Shown: positions 17,694-25,698, numbered from the stretch's first letter. The stretch is 64,000 bases of DNA from Variovorax guangxiensis (GCF_003952165.1 NZ_RXFT01000013.1:62001-126000), one strand, 5' to 3'. Notes: generated from the letters alone by a model not told the origin. A program made the numbers and translations.

Positions 17694-17842
17694 GATGTTG
17701 TCTCCGTCGTTTTGAATGAGGGTCCGCCTGCAAGGCGGAGGGCAGGCGCCGGCCCTGGAGGCGTGCCGGTGCCAACGCCGGCGGGATCAGCTCCGCAGGC
17801 GGCAGGGGAGGCGCCGACCGCGTCGGCGCGCAGCAGGGGTAC

Positions 17843-18706
17843 TCAGGCCTGCTGGACGATCGGGTTGCGCAGCACGCCGATGCCCTCGATCTCGACTTCG
17901 CACACGTCGCCCGGCTTCATGTACTGCGGCGGCTTCTTGCTCCAGCCCACGCCGGCGGGCGTGCCGGTGATGATCACGTCGCCCGGGCTGAGCGTGAAGA
18001 TGGTGGAGGCATAGTTGATGAGCCTGGGCACGCTGAAGATCATGTGCCCCGTGTGGCTGGACTGCACCACCTGGCCGTTCAGCCGCGTCTCGAGCTTGAG
18101 CTCGCGGCCCGGCGCGATCTCGTCGGCCGTCACCATCCAGGGACCGAAGCCGCCGGTCGACTCGAAGTTCTTGCCCGAGGCGATCTGCTTGGCGTGGAAC
18201 TGCCATTCGCGCACGCTGCCGTCGTTGTAGCAGGAGTAGCCGGCGATGTGGTCGTATGCATCGGCTTCCGCGATGTTGCGGCCGCCCTTGCCGATGATGA
18301 CGGCGAGTTCGCCTTCCCAGTCGAGCGAGTCGGACACGTTCGGCCGCACGATGGGCTGGTTGTGGGCCGTCTGGGAGCGCCACACGCGCAGGAAGATGGG
18401 CGGCTCTGCCGACAACTCGCGCTGCATGCCCGCGGCCAGGACCTCCTGGTGGTGATCCATGTAGTTGCGCACCGCGCAGACGATCTTCTCGGGGCGCGTG
18501 ATCACCGGCAGGTAGGTGATGTCCGCCAGCTTGGCGACCGCCGGCAGGCCTTCCACATGTTGCGCGGCGTGCAGGTAGTCGCCGGATGCGATGTAGTCGA
18601 GCAGCGTGGGCTGGTGCGGGCGGGACTGGGCGAGTTCGACGACGCCGTCGCCGACGACGGCGCCCCAGGTTTCGCGACCTTGGTGCAGGAAAGAAAGCAG
18701 CTTCAT
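17843..18706 (-). CDS. Fumarylacetoacetate hydrolase family protein
   Basis: A 287-aa FAH-fold enzyme with the metal site E-G-E-L-A-V-I-I-G and an Asp in S-C-Y-N-D-G-S-V-R-E-W-Q. A conserved G-T-P-A-G-V-G-W motif is near residue 255. Relatives hydrolyse or decarboxylate acylpyruvates and 2-oxo-enedioates produced after extradiol ring cleavage. A VOC-type enzyme is encoded upstream, so the two may form consecutive steps. GGAGA precedes the ATG. The specific reaction is not predictable from sequence. Confidence 0.87.
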   Translation of the reverse strand: MKLLSFLHQGRETWGAVVGDGVVELAQSRPHQPTLLDYIASGDYLHAAQHVEGLPAVAKLADITYLPVITRPEKIVCAVRNYMDHHQEVLAAGMQRELSAEPPIFLRVWRSQTAHNQPIVRPNVSDSLDWEGELAVIIGKGGRNIAEADAYDHIAGYSCYNDGSVREWQFHAKQIASGKNFESTGGFGPWMVTADEIAPGRELKLETRLNGQVVQSSHTGHMIFSVPRLINYASTIFTLSPGDVIITGTPAGVGWSKKPPQYMKPGDVCEVEIEGIGVLRNPIVQQA

Positions 18707-18759
18707 GGAATCTCCGTGGAATGGGAAGGGTGGATGCGGTTATTGAACGGCGCCGGCGC

Positions 18760-19311
18760 TCATGGCGCGGCAGGTGAACGGGCCTGGAACTGGGCCTGCC
18801 ACTGCTCCAGCGGCATGAAGGTCGGGTCGCTGCGGCAGATGGCCTCGGTCTCGCGCATCAGGGTCTCGTCGTCCTTGCTCAGGTCCAGCGGATCGCCGTG
18901 CGGCTGCGACACGTAGAACGGCATGTCCACGTAGATCTCGACCGTGTTGCCTTCGGGGTCCTTCAGGTAGATCGATAGCGCGTTGCCGTGGTTGAGGCCG
19001 CGCAGGTCCGTGGCCCCGCGTTCCAGGGCCCGCTGCGAGACGTCGCGCAGGTGCTGGATGCTGGGCACCACGAAGGAGATCTGCATCACCGTGCTGAAGG
19101 TCGCATCCGCCGGGCGGCCGGAGGCGAGCACCAGCTGATGGTGTTGATCGGGGCTCGCGCTGGTGAAGACCAGCTGGTTCTTGAAAGTCCTTCCCACGCC
19201 ACGGTCGGTGACGGTCAGCTCGAAGGTCTCTGTGTAGAAGGCGACCATCTTCTCCAGGTCGGTCACGAAGATGCCGAAATGGGAAGGCGTGGGTCTGAGG
19301 ACCTTGAGCAT
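18760..19311 (-). CDS. VOC-superfamily (glyoxalase/extradiol dioxygenase-like) protein
   Basis: A 183-aa protein with two beta-alpha-beta-beta-beta modules. Probable metal ligands are H11 in P-S-H-F-G-I-F, H57 or H58, and E125 in G-N-T-V-E-I-Y, the 2-His-1-carboxylate pattern of type I extradiol dioxygenases and glyoxalases. The extra C-terminal 50 residues go beyond the minimal VOC domain. It is the first gene of the operon behind the GntR gene (61 bp gap) and may perform ring cleavage or another metal-dependent step before the FAH enzyme. Confidence 0.8.
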   Translation of the reverse strand: MLKVLRPTPSHFGIFVTDLEKMVAFYTETFELTVTDRGVGRTFKNQLVFTSASPDQHHQLVLASGRPADATFSTVMQISFVVPSIQHLRDVSQRALERGATDLRGLNHGNALSIYLKDPEGNTVEIYVDMPFYVSQPHGDPLDLSKDDETLMRETEAICRSDPTFMPLEQWQAQFQARSPAAP

Positions 19312-19371
19312 GCTGTCTTGTCTCCGACGAAAGCGGTGTTGTTATGGAAAACGGGGCGATCCGGGGAAGGG

Positions 19372-20088
19372 TCAGGGGACCGGCGGCACCCCGTCCTTGA
19401 GGATGGCCTCGACGTTGCGCAGCGTGCCGAGCATGTGCTCCTCCAGCAATGCGCACGCGGTATCGGCATCGCGCTTGAGCGCTGCATCGAGGATGCGGCG
19501 GTGCTCGTTGGTCTTGCGCTTGAGCGTCTTGCGAAAGCGTCCGCTGAATCGGCGGTACCTTTCGGCCTGGTCGAACAGGCTCTCGCTCCAGCGAAGCTGG
19601 CGCTGCGATGCGCAGGCCGCCAGCAAGGAAAGGTGAAAGCCGCGGTGCAGATCGGCCCAGGTGTCGTCCAGGATCACGGGACCGTCGGACAGACGCGACT
19701 CCACCAGTTCCAGCCGGTGAAAGGCCGCGACCACATTGCCTTCCCATGCGTCGTCGCCGCGCTGGATCGAATCGCGCAGCGCCTGCACGTCGAGCATCAA
19801 CCGCATGTGCGTGATGTCGGCCATGTCGGCCGCCGACAGGAGCGCCACGCGGAACCCGCGCCGCTCGTCGGCGGTGACCAGCCCTTCCTGCGACAGCCGG
19901 CTGAGGGCCTCGCGCAGCGGGCTGCTGGAGAACCCATAGGCGTTCTGCAGATCGTCGACCTTGAGCTTGGTGCCGGCCGCGAAGGTGCCGCTGAGCACGT
20001 CATGCCGCAGCCGCGCCAAGGCCTGGTCGACCAAGGTGGGTTCTCGCTGGGCTGTCTGCATTTTCTGCATGGATTGTATTTTGTGCAT
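19372..20088 (-). CDS. GntR-family (FCD domain) transcriptional regulator
   Basis: A 238-aa FadR-type regulator with a winged helix at about residues 18-80 and an all-helical FCD effector domain at 90-225. It is divergent from the FMN reductase gene and leads the operon of VOC, FAH, Bug, AA_synth and Qor genes, so it is probably their repressor. The start is uncertain. No ribosome site precedes the first ATG (20088), a TTGACA element on this strand lies only 12 bp upstream (20100-20105), and ATGs at codons 7 and 10 would suit a transcript starting near 20070. Confidence 0.88.
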   Translation of the reverse strand: MHKIQSMQKMQTAQREPTLVDQALARLRHDVLSGTFAAGTKLKVDDLQNAYGFSSSPLREALSRLSQEGLVTADERRGFRVALLSAADMADITHMRLMLDVQALRDSIQRGDDAWEGNVVAAFHRLELVESRLSDGPVILDDTWADLHRGFHLSLLAACASQRQLRWSESLFDQAERYRRFSGRFRKTLKRKTNEHRRILDAALKRDADTACALLEEHMLGTLRNVEAILKDGVPPVP

Positions 20089-20093
20089 AAAAT
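20078..20093. promoter_or_regulatory. Candidate GntR operator over the regulator's start codon
   Basis: ATTTT-GTGCAT-AAAAT is an AT-rich dyad with 5-bp arms in an otherwise GC-rich region. It covers the first ATG of the GntR gene and the likely -35 (TTGTGC, 20081-20086; -10 AATATT after 17 bp) of the divergent FMN reductase gene. Binding here could shut both promoters. Confidence 0.45.
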
Positions 20094-20123
20094 TGGTTTT
20101 GTCAATATTTTGTTGGGATCCTG

Positions 20124-20723
20124 ATGATGACTGCTTCCCGTTTGGATGTCGTTCCTTCCGCTGTTCGCCTTCTCGGCATTTCCGGCAGCCTGCGCCGGGG
20201 CTCGTACAGCACCATGCTGTTGCGCCACCTCGCGGCGCGGCTGCCCGCCGAAGTGACGCTGCAGGTGGTCACCCTTGAGGAAGTGCCTCTGTACGACGCC
20301 GATCTGGACGGCGCAAACCCGCCGGCAGGCGTGGCCGCACTGAAGGCCGCCATCGCAGAGGCCGACGGCCTGGTGCTGTGCTCGCCCGAATACAACTACG
20401 GCATCCCGGGCGTGCTCAAGAACGCCATCGACTGGGCTTCGCGTCCGGCTTTTGCTTCGCCGTTGAAGGGCAAGCCGGCACTGGTCGTCACGTCGTCGCC
20501 CGGGGCGCTCGGCGGCGTGCGGGCGCAGGCGCAGGTCAGGGACGCGCTGGCCGCCACCCTGGCCCGGCCCCTGTCGCGACCGCACGTGGCCATTCCCGTC
20601 ATCGGCTCGCGCTTTCGCGACGGCGAACTCGTGGATGCCACCGCCTTGGAGATGCTGGACGGCGCCGTGGCCGACCTTCTTCAGGAAGTGCGGTTGATAC
20701 GCGCCGCGACGGAAGCGGCGTGA
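20124..20723 (+). CDS. NAD(P)H-dependent FMN reductase (chromate/quinone reductase type)
   Basis: A 199-aa flavodoxin-fold reductase. The FMN phosphate loop G-S-L-R-R-G-S-Y-S lies at 21-29, and S-P-E-Y-N-Y-G-I-P-G with K-N-A-I-D-W at about 88-104 is diagnostic of the NADPH-dependent FMN reductase/ChrR family. It supplies reduced flavin or reduces quinones and metals in the cytoplasm. ATG codons occur at 20124 and 20127; either could be used. It is divergent from the GntR gene and may provide FMNH2 or redox protection for that operon's chemistry. Confidence 0.88.
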   Translation: MMTASRLDVVPSAVRLLGISGSLRRGSYSTMLLRHLAARLPAEVTLQVVTLEEVPLYDADLDGANPPAGVAALKAAIAEADGLVLCSPEYNYGIPGVLKNAIDWASRPAFASPLKGKPALVVTSSPGALGGVRAQAQVRDALAATLARPLSRPHVAIPVIGSRFRDGELVDATALEMLDGAVADLLQEVRLIRAATEAA

Positions 20724-20779
20724 CGAGCCCCTCGCGACAAAGCTCGCCTGGAACTGCCTTCACTCGATCGTTCATCTTC

Positions 20780-22426
20780 ATGAAGAAGACCTGCTGGACG
20801 CCACTGTTGATCGCCGCGCTGCTGATGCTGCTCCTCCAGGGCTGTGCGTCGTTGCCGCCACCTTCGCAGAGTCGGCAGGCCGATACATCCATCGCGGCCA
20901 GTACCGGCACCGCGCTTGGCCGCATCGCAGCGCAGAGCGTTCCTGCAGGAGAGTCGTCGGCCTTTCGACCGCTGCCCTTGAGCGCCTACTCGATGGATGC
21001 ACGGCTGGCCTTGGCACGCCACGCCCAAAGCTCGCTGGACCTGCAGTACTACCTCCTGCAGAACGACGTCACGGGGCACGCGCTGCTGCAGGCCGTCAAG
21101 GATGCGGCGCTTCGCGGCGTGAGGGTGCGCCTGCTGGTGGACGACATGTACACGGCCGACAGCGACGGCATGTTGCTCGCGCTGGCGGCATATCCCAATG
21201 TGCAGGTTCGCCTGTTCAACCCGTTCCCGGCAGGGAGGTCCTTCGCATTGACGCGCTGGGGGTTCTCATTGCTCGACTTCTCGCGCGTGAACCATCGGAT
21301 GCACAACAAGATGTTCATCGCCGACGGTGCCTTCGCGGTCGCGGGCGGGCGCAACATCGCGAACGAATATTTCTTTCACGACAAGGAAGGAAATTTCCTC
21401 GACTTCGATCTGCTGCTCGCGGGAGCCGCGGTGCCGAAAATGCAGGCCGTCTTCGACACCTACTGGAACAGCCCGCACGTCTATCCGCTCCATGAGATCG
21501 AAGTCAGCCAGGAGACGCCGCAAGCCCTGCGGGATTCCTTCGACAAGCTGGTGGCCGACGGCGAAGCGGCTTACCCAACGCCGCCGCCGGACTCGCCCGA
21601 CCTGCTCGGCTACAGGCCACTGTCGGGCGACCTCTCGAGGCCCATGCCGCTCAAGATGCTGTATGGGCATGTCGACGTGTTTGCCGACAACCCCGAGAAG
21701 GTGGGCGGCCGTGCCGAGCAGGGCGACGACGTGAGCACCGTCACTTCGCAGGTGATCGAGGCGATGCGTGCCGCCCGGTCGGAGATCGCGCTGTCCACTC
21801 CCTATTTCATTCCTGGGCAACGAGGTCTCGCGCTGTTTGGAGAACTGCGCCGGGCAGGGCGGCGCATTTCGCTTCTGACCAATTCGCTCTCGTCGAACGA
21901 CGAACCGTTCGCGAGCGCAGCCTACGCCAGATACCGTGTCCCGATGCTCAAGCTGGGGGTGGAGATCGACGAAGTCGACGCGAGCCAGCTCAAGCAGCTT
22001 GCGATGCGCACCACAGGCGTGCCTAACGATGAGGACGGCTCGGGCGATGCCAAGGCGGCATCCGGAATCACGGCCTCGTCGCTGAAGAATGCGGTGGGAC
22101 GTTCGCATGCCAAGCTGCTGGTGATCGACCGTCGCAGGAGCTTTGTCGGTTCCATGAACATGGATCTGCGCTCCTCGCGCCTGAACACCGAGCTCGGCCT
22201 GATCATCGATTCGCCAGCACTTGCCAAGGACATATTCGGGCTGATCGACGGGGCGCGCGCATCGGGTACCTATCACCTGCGCCTGCTGGAACCAGGCGAT
22301 CGGCTGCAGTGGATCAGCACCGGGAGCGGCACCGAAGAAATCCACGACCATGAGCCTGAAGTGGGACTGGGAACGCGCCTGCAGCTGCTGTTTTTCTTTC
22401 CATTCGTCAGCGAAGGTCTGCTCTAG
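20780..22426 (+). CDS. Phospholipase D-like lipoprotein (cardiolipin synthase-like)
   Basis: A 548-aa envelope protein. A lipoprotein signal ends at the lipobox L-L-Q-G-C with C22 as lipid anchor. Two HKD motifs follow: H175-N-K with D182 (M-H-N-K-M-F-I-A-D), and H-A-K-L-L-V-I-D near residue 440. The pair forms the catalytic phosphatidyl-transfer site of bacterial cardiolipin synthases and related phosphodiesterases. The ATG at 20780 was chosen because the signal peptide begins there, although the frame is open further upstream; no strong ribosome site is visible. Its end overlaps the convergent iron-permease-family gene by 4 bp. The natural substrate is unknown. Confidence 0.88.
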   Translation: MKKTCWTPLLIAALLMLLLQGCASLPPPSQSRQADTSIAASTGTALGRIAAQSVPAGESSAFRPLPLSAYSMDARLALARHAQSSLDLQYYLLQNDVTGHALLQAVKDAALRGVRVRLLVDDMYTADSDGMLLALAAYPNVQVRLFNPFPAGRSFALTRWGFSLLDFSRVNHRMHNKMFIADGAFAVAGGRNIANEYFFHDKEGNFLDFDLLLAGAAVPKMQAVFDTYWNSPHVYPLHEIEVSQETPQALRDSFDKLVADGEAAYPTPPPDSPDLLGYRPLSGDLSRPMPLKMLYGHVDVFADNPEKVGGRAEQGDDVSTVTSQVIEAMRAARSEIALSTPYFIPGQRGLALFGELRRAGRRISLLTNSLSSNDEPFASAAYARYRVPMLKLGVEIDEVDASQLKQLAMRTTGVPNDEDGSGDAKAASGITASSLKNAVGRSHAKLLVIDRRRSFVGSMNMDLRSSRLNTELGLIIDSPALAKDIFGLIDGARASGTYHLRLLEPGDRLQWISTGSGTEEIHDHEPEVGLGTRLQLLFFFPFVSEGLL

Positions 22427-22842
22427 TCTCCTGCGGGGGGCTCGTGCCCGCGCCTGCGGCGTTCGGCCCGCGTCTGCTCGAGCGCGGCATGACCTTTCCT
22501 GGCCGCTGCTTCGCATCTTTCATGCAGAGCCGTCAGTTCCTGGTCGGTGAGCTTCTCGATCCCCATGAATTCGTTCTGCGCGTCGGAGGAGCGAATGAGT
22601 TCGTCGAGCTTGGTCTGCAGCGCCACGCCGTCGCGGTTCTGGGTGTTCTGGATCAGGAACACCATGAGGAAGGTCACGATGGTCGTGCCGGTATTGATGA
22701 GGAGTTGCCACGTTTCCGAGTACCCGAAGAACGGTCCGGCGATGGCCCATGCAATCACCACAGCCACACAGGCCAGGAAGGTGAGGGGGCTGCCCGCGAT
22801 ATGGGCGATCCGGTTGGCGAAGCGGGCGAAGATGTGGTCCAT
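22423..22842 (-). CDS. Low-affinity iron permease family membrane protein
   Basis: A 139-aa protein with two transmembrane segments (about residues 18-38 and 48-64) followed by Q-N-T-Q-N-R-D, which is diagnostic of the Iron_permease (PF04120) family. A charged cytoplasmic tail rich in Glu, Arg and Ala completes it. AGGAGAG lies before the ATG at 22842; a longer reading of the frame has no family support. The bacterial members are small and iron transport has not been shown for most, so the name is a family label. It is convergent with the phospholipase D-like gene. Confidence 0.8.
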   Translation of the reverse strand: MDHIFARFANRIAHIAGSPLTFLACVAVVIAWAIAGPFFGYSETWQLLINTGTTIVTFLMVFLIQNTQNRDGVALQTKLDELIRSSDAQNEFMGIEKLTDQELTALHERCEAAARKGHAALEQTRAERRRRGHEPPAGD

Positions 22843-23404
22843 GGGGTGAAACTCTCCTGCGGCGGAGAGCGAGATTGGCCGGTGCCGCGGTGCCCGAACG
22901 TCGGCCATTGCCGCAAGAAGCCTGCAGGAAAGATCCGGAAATGCGTCAGCGCCGGCCGGACGAGTCGATGTCGATCTCGCCGCTGCACGCGACGCTCGCT
23001 CATGCGCTCTCCGGTGTGCGGAGAGCTTCTCTGTCATGGGGAGGTAGAGCGTCGCCATTCACCCAGTGGCGCCGTGGGCTGAACTTGAGCGTCGTTGTGG
23101 CGGAACCTATTCTTTTGCGCCAATCACCGAGCTGAAAGCTATCGATCTGCCGGAAGGATGGACACGCTTGCTGGAGCTGCAGCAGGCACCCGACGGCCCG
23201 TTTCCGGAAAGGCCGAATTGCGCCAGGGGCGCCGTACTCGGTGCGTGCTCGTCCTGACGCAGTGCCCCACACGGGAAGCCGCGCTGGATCTCTTCCAGTT
23301 GCGCGCGCAGAGCTATATCGGCGGATTGATCGCGACGCGAGCCGAGACCAGTGAAGAACACCCGGCGCAGCCTTGACAGTCCTTGCACGCGTGCGGGCAC
23401 GCGC

Positions 23405-23525
23405 TTGGTGTCGGAACTGTCCGACAGCGGCGAGTCGCAGTCGTGTCGTAAATTTCGGCTTCCTGCGGTCTCCCTCGCAGGCTTGCTGTAAACCTCAGCC
23501 CGGCCCTGCGGCCGGGCTTTTTTTC
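23405..23525 (+). ncRNA. Candidate small RNA with three hairpins and a rho-independent terminator
   Basis: In the 827-bp stretch 22843-23669, which has no convincing gene, three successive perfect hairpins occur: GTCGGA/TCCGAC (23410-23425, ACTG loop), CCTGCG/CGCAGG (23462-23481, an 8-nt loop containing CTCCCT) and a terminator (23497-23524). A pyrimidine loop followed by a U-tract hairpin is typical of trans-acting small RNAs, and the loop could pair with Shine-Dalgarno sequences. No open frame of good quality ends at the terminator. The 5' end is a guess and no promoter could be assigned with confidence. Confidence 0.4.
23497..23524 (+). terminator. Rho-independent terminator
   Basis: AGCCCGGCC pairs perfectly with GGCCGGGCT around a CTGC loop, and a run of seven T residues follows. 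This is the clearest intrinsic terminator in the window. It ends the candidate small RNA and insulates the downstream heat-shock operon. Confidence 0.85.
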
Positions 23526-23598
23526 TTCGGCTTCATGAAGGCCCTGCGATGCCTTTCATGTGCACGCCGCGCGGGTTCGGGGTGCCGAAGATTTCCCT

Positions 23599-23626
23599 CT
23601 TGAAATTCGCGGCACGTCGCCTATCT
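23599..23626 (+). promoter_or_regulatory. Sigma32 (RpoH)-type heat-shock promoter
   Basis: CTTGAAA (23599-23605) matches the sigma32 -35 consensus exactly. After exactly 13 bp comes GCCTATCT (23619-23626), agreeing with CCCCATNT at five of the seven fixed positions. The start site would be near 23633, about 37 bases before the first gene. Placement upstream of two Hsp20 genes supports the call. Confidence 0.7.
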
Positions 23627-23669
23627 TCACCTCCGTCGGAAATTGGTCGACCGAAAAGGAGGTATCGAA

Positions 23670-24005
23670 ATGACCATGAACTTGCTCAAGCAAATCGCCG
23701 GCTCTCGCCTGCCTGTCACGTTCTACCGCACGGAGGACATCGATCAGGTCAGGGTGTTGCGCGCCGCCGGGCTCGTCGTCGCCCTGGTGCCATCGCCTTC
23801 GGATCCGCTGTCCCTGTCCGGTTCCGCCCTGGCCGCGCAAGTGCTGGCCGTCACCCAGAAGGGGCGCGAGGAACTGGCGAAATTCAACTATCCGGAATCA
23901 CGACCTCCGCGCTGGCGAAACCGTTTGCCGCGCATCACCGCACGGCTTCGCCCCTATGCGAACGGCTCCTCGCAGCCGACCCGTGCGCATCACCTGCCCC
24001 AGTAA
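23670..24005 (+). CDS. Hypothetical protein, first gene of the heat-shock operon
   Basis: A 111-aa soluble protein not recognised as any named family. An AAGGAGG site seven bases before the ATG at 23670 is one of the strongest in the window. The first 75 residues look like a compact alpha/beta domain (L-P-V-T-F-Y-R-T-E-D, L-R-A-A-G-L-V-V-A-L-V, V-L-A-V-T-Q-K-G-R-E-E-L). The last 35 are rich in Arg and Pro and look disordered. It lies directly behind a sigma32-type promoter and 53 bp before the first Hsp20 gene, so it is probably heat-induced. Confidence 0.7.
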   Translation: MTMNLLKQIAGSRLPVTFYRTEDIDQVRVLRAAGLVVALVPSPSDPLSLSGSALAAQVLAVTQKGREELAKFNYPESRPPRWRNRLPRITARLRPYANGSSQPTRAHHLPQ

Positions 24006-24058
24006 GGGCTGCGGCCCATTCCAGGTTTTGTCCGTTCCAGTTTTTTGGAGGTTCAGCC

Positions 24059-24496
24059 ATGTACCGGTCTTTCTTTCCCCGCGACATGCTCGCGGAAATG
24101 GATCGCCTGCAGCGGGACATGCAGCAGGCGTTCGATCTGGCCCCCACCATCCGGGGCTTCGGCAGCAACGGTTTTCCGGCGCTGAACGTCGGCACGACCG
24201 CGCAGGCGGTGGAAATCTATGCCTTTGCGCCCGGCGTCGACCCGGCCACGCTGGAGGTCCACCTCGAGCGCGGCCTGCTGACGATCGCCGGGGAGCGCAG
24301 GAGCGTTCTGCCTGAGGCGGGCGCGAAGGCTGCGGTGCACATCAACGAGCGCTTCGAGGGAGCGTTCCGCCGCATGCTCACGCTGCCCGACGATGCGGAT
24401 CCCGAAGCGGTCGACGCCAAGCTGCGCGACGGCGTGCTGCGCATCACCGTTCGCCGCCGCGCGTCGGCCCAGCCGCGCCGCATCGCCGTCCAGTGA
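24059..24496 (+). CDS. Hsp20/alpha-crystallin small heat-shock protein (first)
   Basis: A 145-aa small heat-shock protein. The N-terminus Y-R-S-F-F-P-R-D-M-L-A-E-M-D-R resembles that of Hsp20 proteins. The alpha-crystallin domain runs from about residue 42 to 135 with A-P-G-V-D-P-A-T-L-E, the L-T-I-A-G-E-R strand and the D-G-V-L-R-I-T-V motif. It holds unfolding proteins in a refoldable state in the cytoplasm. A GGAGG site lies eight bases before the ATG. It is followed 19 bp later by a second Hsp20 gene, and such pairs often form mixed oligomers. Confidence 0.92.
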   Translation: MYRSFFPRDMLAEMDRLQRDMQQAFDLAPTIRGFGSNGFPALNVGTTAQAVEIYAFAPGVDPATLEVHLERGLLTIAGERRSVLPEAGAKAAVHINERFEGAFRRMLTLPDDADPEAVDAKLRDGVLRITVRRRASAQPRRIAVQ

Positions 24497-24515
24497 ACCC
24501 AAGGAGATGAACACC

Positions 24516-24926
24516 ATGAGCAACGACATCCAGACCCGTTCTTCCGGTGCTCCGGACAGCACCGATTCCAGGCAGAAGGCGTCGCGCTATGGCAGCGCGG
24601 CACTCACGCCCCCGGTCGACGTGATCGAGGATGCGGCCGGTATCACCCTCTACGCCGACCTTCCGGGGGTCTCGCGCGAGAACCTGAACCTGCATGTGGA
24701 AGCGGAGACCCTGACCATCGAGGCGCAGTCGAGCCTCAGCGTGCCCGATGGTCTGAAGACCAGCCACACGGAGGTCGGGCTCGGGCGCTTCCAGCGCGTC
24801 TTCACGCTCAGCAAGGAACTGGACACCGAGAAGGTTTCCGCCGAGCTCGCGCAGGGCGTGCTGAAGCTGCGCATACCCAAGGCCGAGCACGCGAAGCCGA
24901 GGCGCATCGACGTCGAAGTGAGCTGA
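24516..24926 (+). CDS. Hsp20/alpha-crystallin small heat-shock protein (second)
   Basis: A 136-aa small heat-shock protein with a crystallin domain at about residues 30-130 (A-D-L-P-G-V-S-R-E-N-L, L-T-I-E-A-Q, Q-G-V-L-K-L-R-I-P-K). Two ATGs are possible, at 24507 and 24516. The AAGGAG site at 24501-24506 directly abuts the first, so the second, nine bases further on, is preferred. It differs from its neighbour in the flexible N-terminus. It is probably co-transcribed with the preceding Hsp20 gene from the sigma32-type promoter. Confidence 0.92.
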   Translation: MSNDIQTRSSGAPDSTDSRQKASRYGSAALTPPVDVIEDAAGITLYADLPGVSRENLNLHVEAETLTIEAQSSLSVPDGLKTSHTEVGLGRFQRVFTLSKELDTEKVSAELAQGVLKLRIPKAEHAKPRRIDVEVS

Positions 24927-25140
24927 GCGGCGAGCCGGCACGCGGGACGGCTGCGCCGGCGGCTGTCCTGCGCCGGCTTGCACGCGGCGGGAAATGACTG
25001 ACAGTGCCCCTGCGGGGTGGACGACACCGTCCCCGCGGCGCGTGCGCACCATGGACTGCAGCGGGCCATTCCGGTCCGTCGGTCGAATGCAGGCGCAAGC
25101 CGCCTGTTTCGGCCTTTGCCTCAACTTGAAGGAGCTTTCC

Positions 25141-25629
25141 ATGCCTGACTACACAACCGCCGGCAACCCCGGCGCCACTGGATCCGATGAAGTGGTCGAC
25201 GTACTCGACGACCTCCTGGAGAACGCGCGCGACGGCGAATACGGCTTCAAGGCCTGCGCCGACGAAGTCAACTCCACTCAGCTCAAGCAGGTCTTCCAGG
25301 ACCGGGCTTCGCAGTGCGCCGCGGCTGCCTCGGAACTGGCGCAGCTGATCCGCCGGCTGGGCGGAAAGGTCGACGACGGCGGGACTGTGAGCGGCGCAAT
25401 GCACCGCGGCTGGGTGCACGTGAAGGGGTCCCTCGGCGCCGACAGCGCACTGTCGATGCTGGAGGAGTGCGAGCGCGGCGAGGATGCCGCGGTGGCCCGC
25501 TACCGCAAGGCGCTGAAGGCGCCGATCCCGGCGGATGTGCGCTCCGTGGTGGAGCGTCAGGCCCAGGGGGCCCAGCGCAACCACGACCAGATCAAGGCCT
25601 TGCGCGACCAGTTGCGCGCCAAAGCGTGA
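25141..25629 (+). CDS. DUF2383 / PA2169-type four-helix-bundle protein
   Basis: A 162-aa helical protein of the DUF2383 (PA2169) family, related in fold to ferritin-like bundles. Helices contain E-V-V-D-V-L-D-D-L-L-E-N-A-R-D-G, Q-L-K-Q-V-F-Q-D-R-A, and C-E-R-G-E-D-A-A-V-A-R-Y near residue 115. The E-x-x-E-x-x-x-Y pattern resembles a metal site but is not proven to be one. AAGGAG lies eight bases before the ATG. It is 214 bp beyond the second Hsp20 gene, so it may have its own promoter; homologues are commonly stress-associated. Confidence 0.8.
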   Translation: MPDYTTAGNPGATGSDEVVDVLDDLLENARDGEYGFKACADEVNSTQLKQVFQDRASQCAAAASELAQLIRRLGGKVDDGGTVSGAMHRGWVHVKGSLGADSALSMLEECERGEDAAVARYRKALKAPIPADVRSVVERQAQGAQRNHDQIKALRDQLRAKA

Positions 25630-25664
25630 AGGGGCCGCGAAGCCCGACGCATCTGAAAATACGT

Positions 25665-25692
25665 CCCGGCGACCGCCGCAGCGGTCGCCGGG
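25665..25692 (-). terminator. Strong hairpin between convergent genes
   Basis: CCCGGCGACCGC pairs perfectly with GCGGTCGCCGGG around a CGCA loop. On the minus strand the hairpin is followed by ACGTATTTTC, a weak U-rich tail, but this hairpin lies just beyond the stop of the ThDP enzyme gene, so it probably ends that transcript. On the plus strand there is no T tract. Confidence 0.5.
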
Positions 25693-25698
25693 CGCACA

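Noticed and set aside
22843..23058. Upstream extension of the iron-permease-family gene
   Set aside because: The extension is Arg/Ala-rich without similarity, and AGGAGAG marks the ATG at 22842.
22843..23400. Several short frames of 60-100 codons in the gap between 22843 and 23400
   Set aside because: All overlap each other on both strands, lack ribosome sites, and resemble nothing known.
23549..24058. Plus-strand frame joined in phase to the first Hsp20 gene
   Set aside because: It overlaps the 111-aa gene in another frame, and the Hsp20 start has its own GGAGG site.
24927..25140. GC-rich inverted segments after the second Hsp20 gene, considered as a terminator
   Set aside because: Arms are short and imperfect and no T tract follows.
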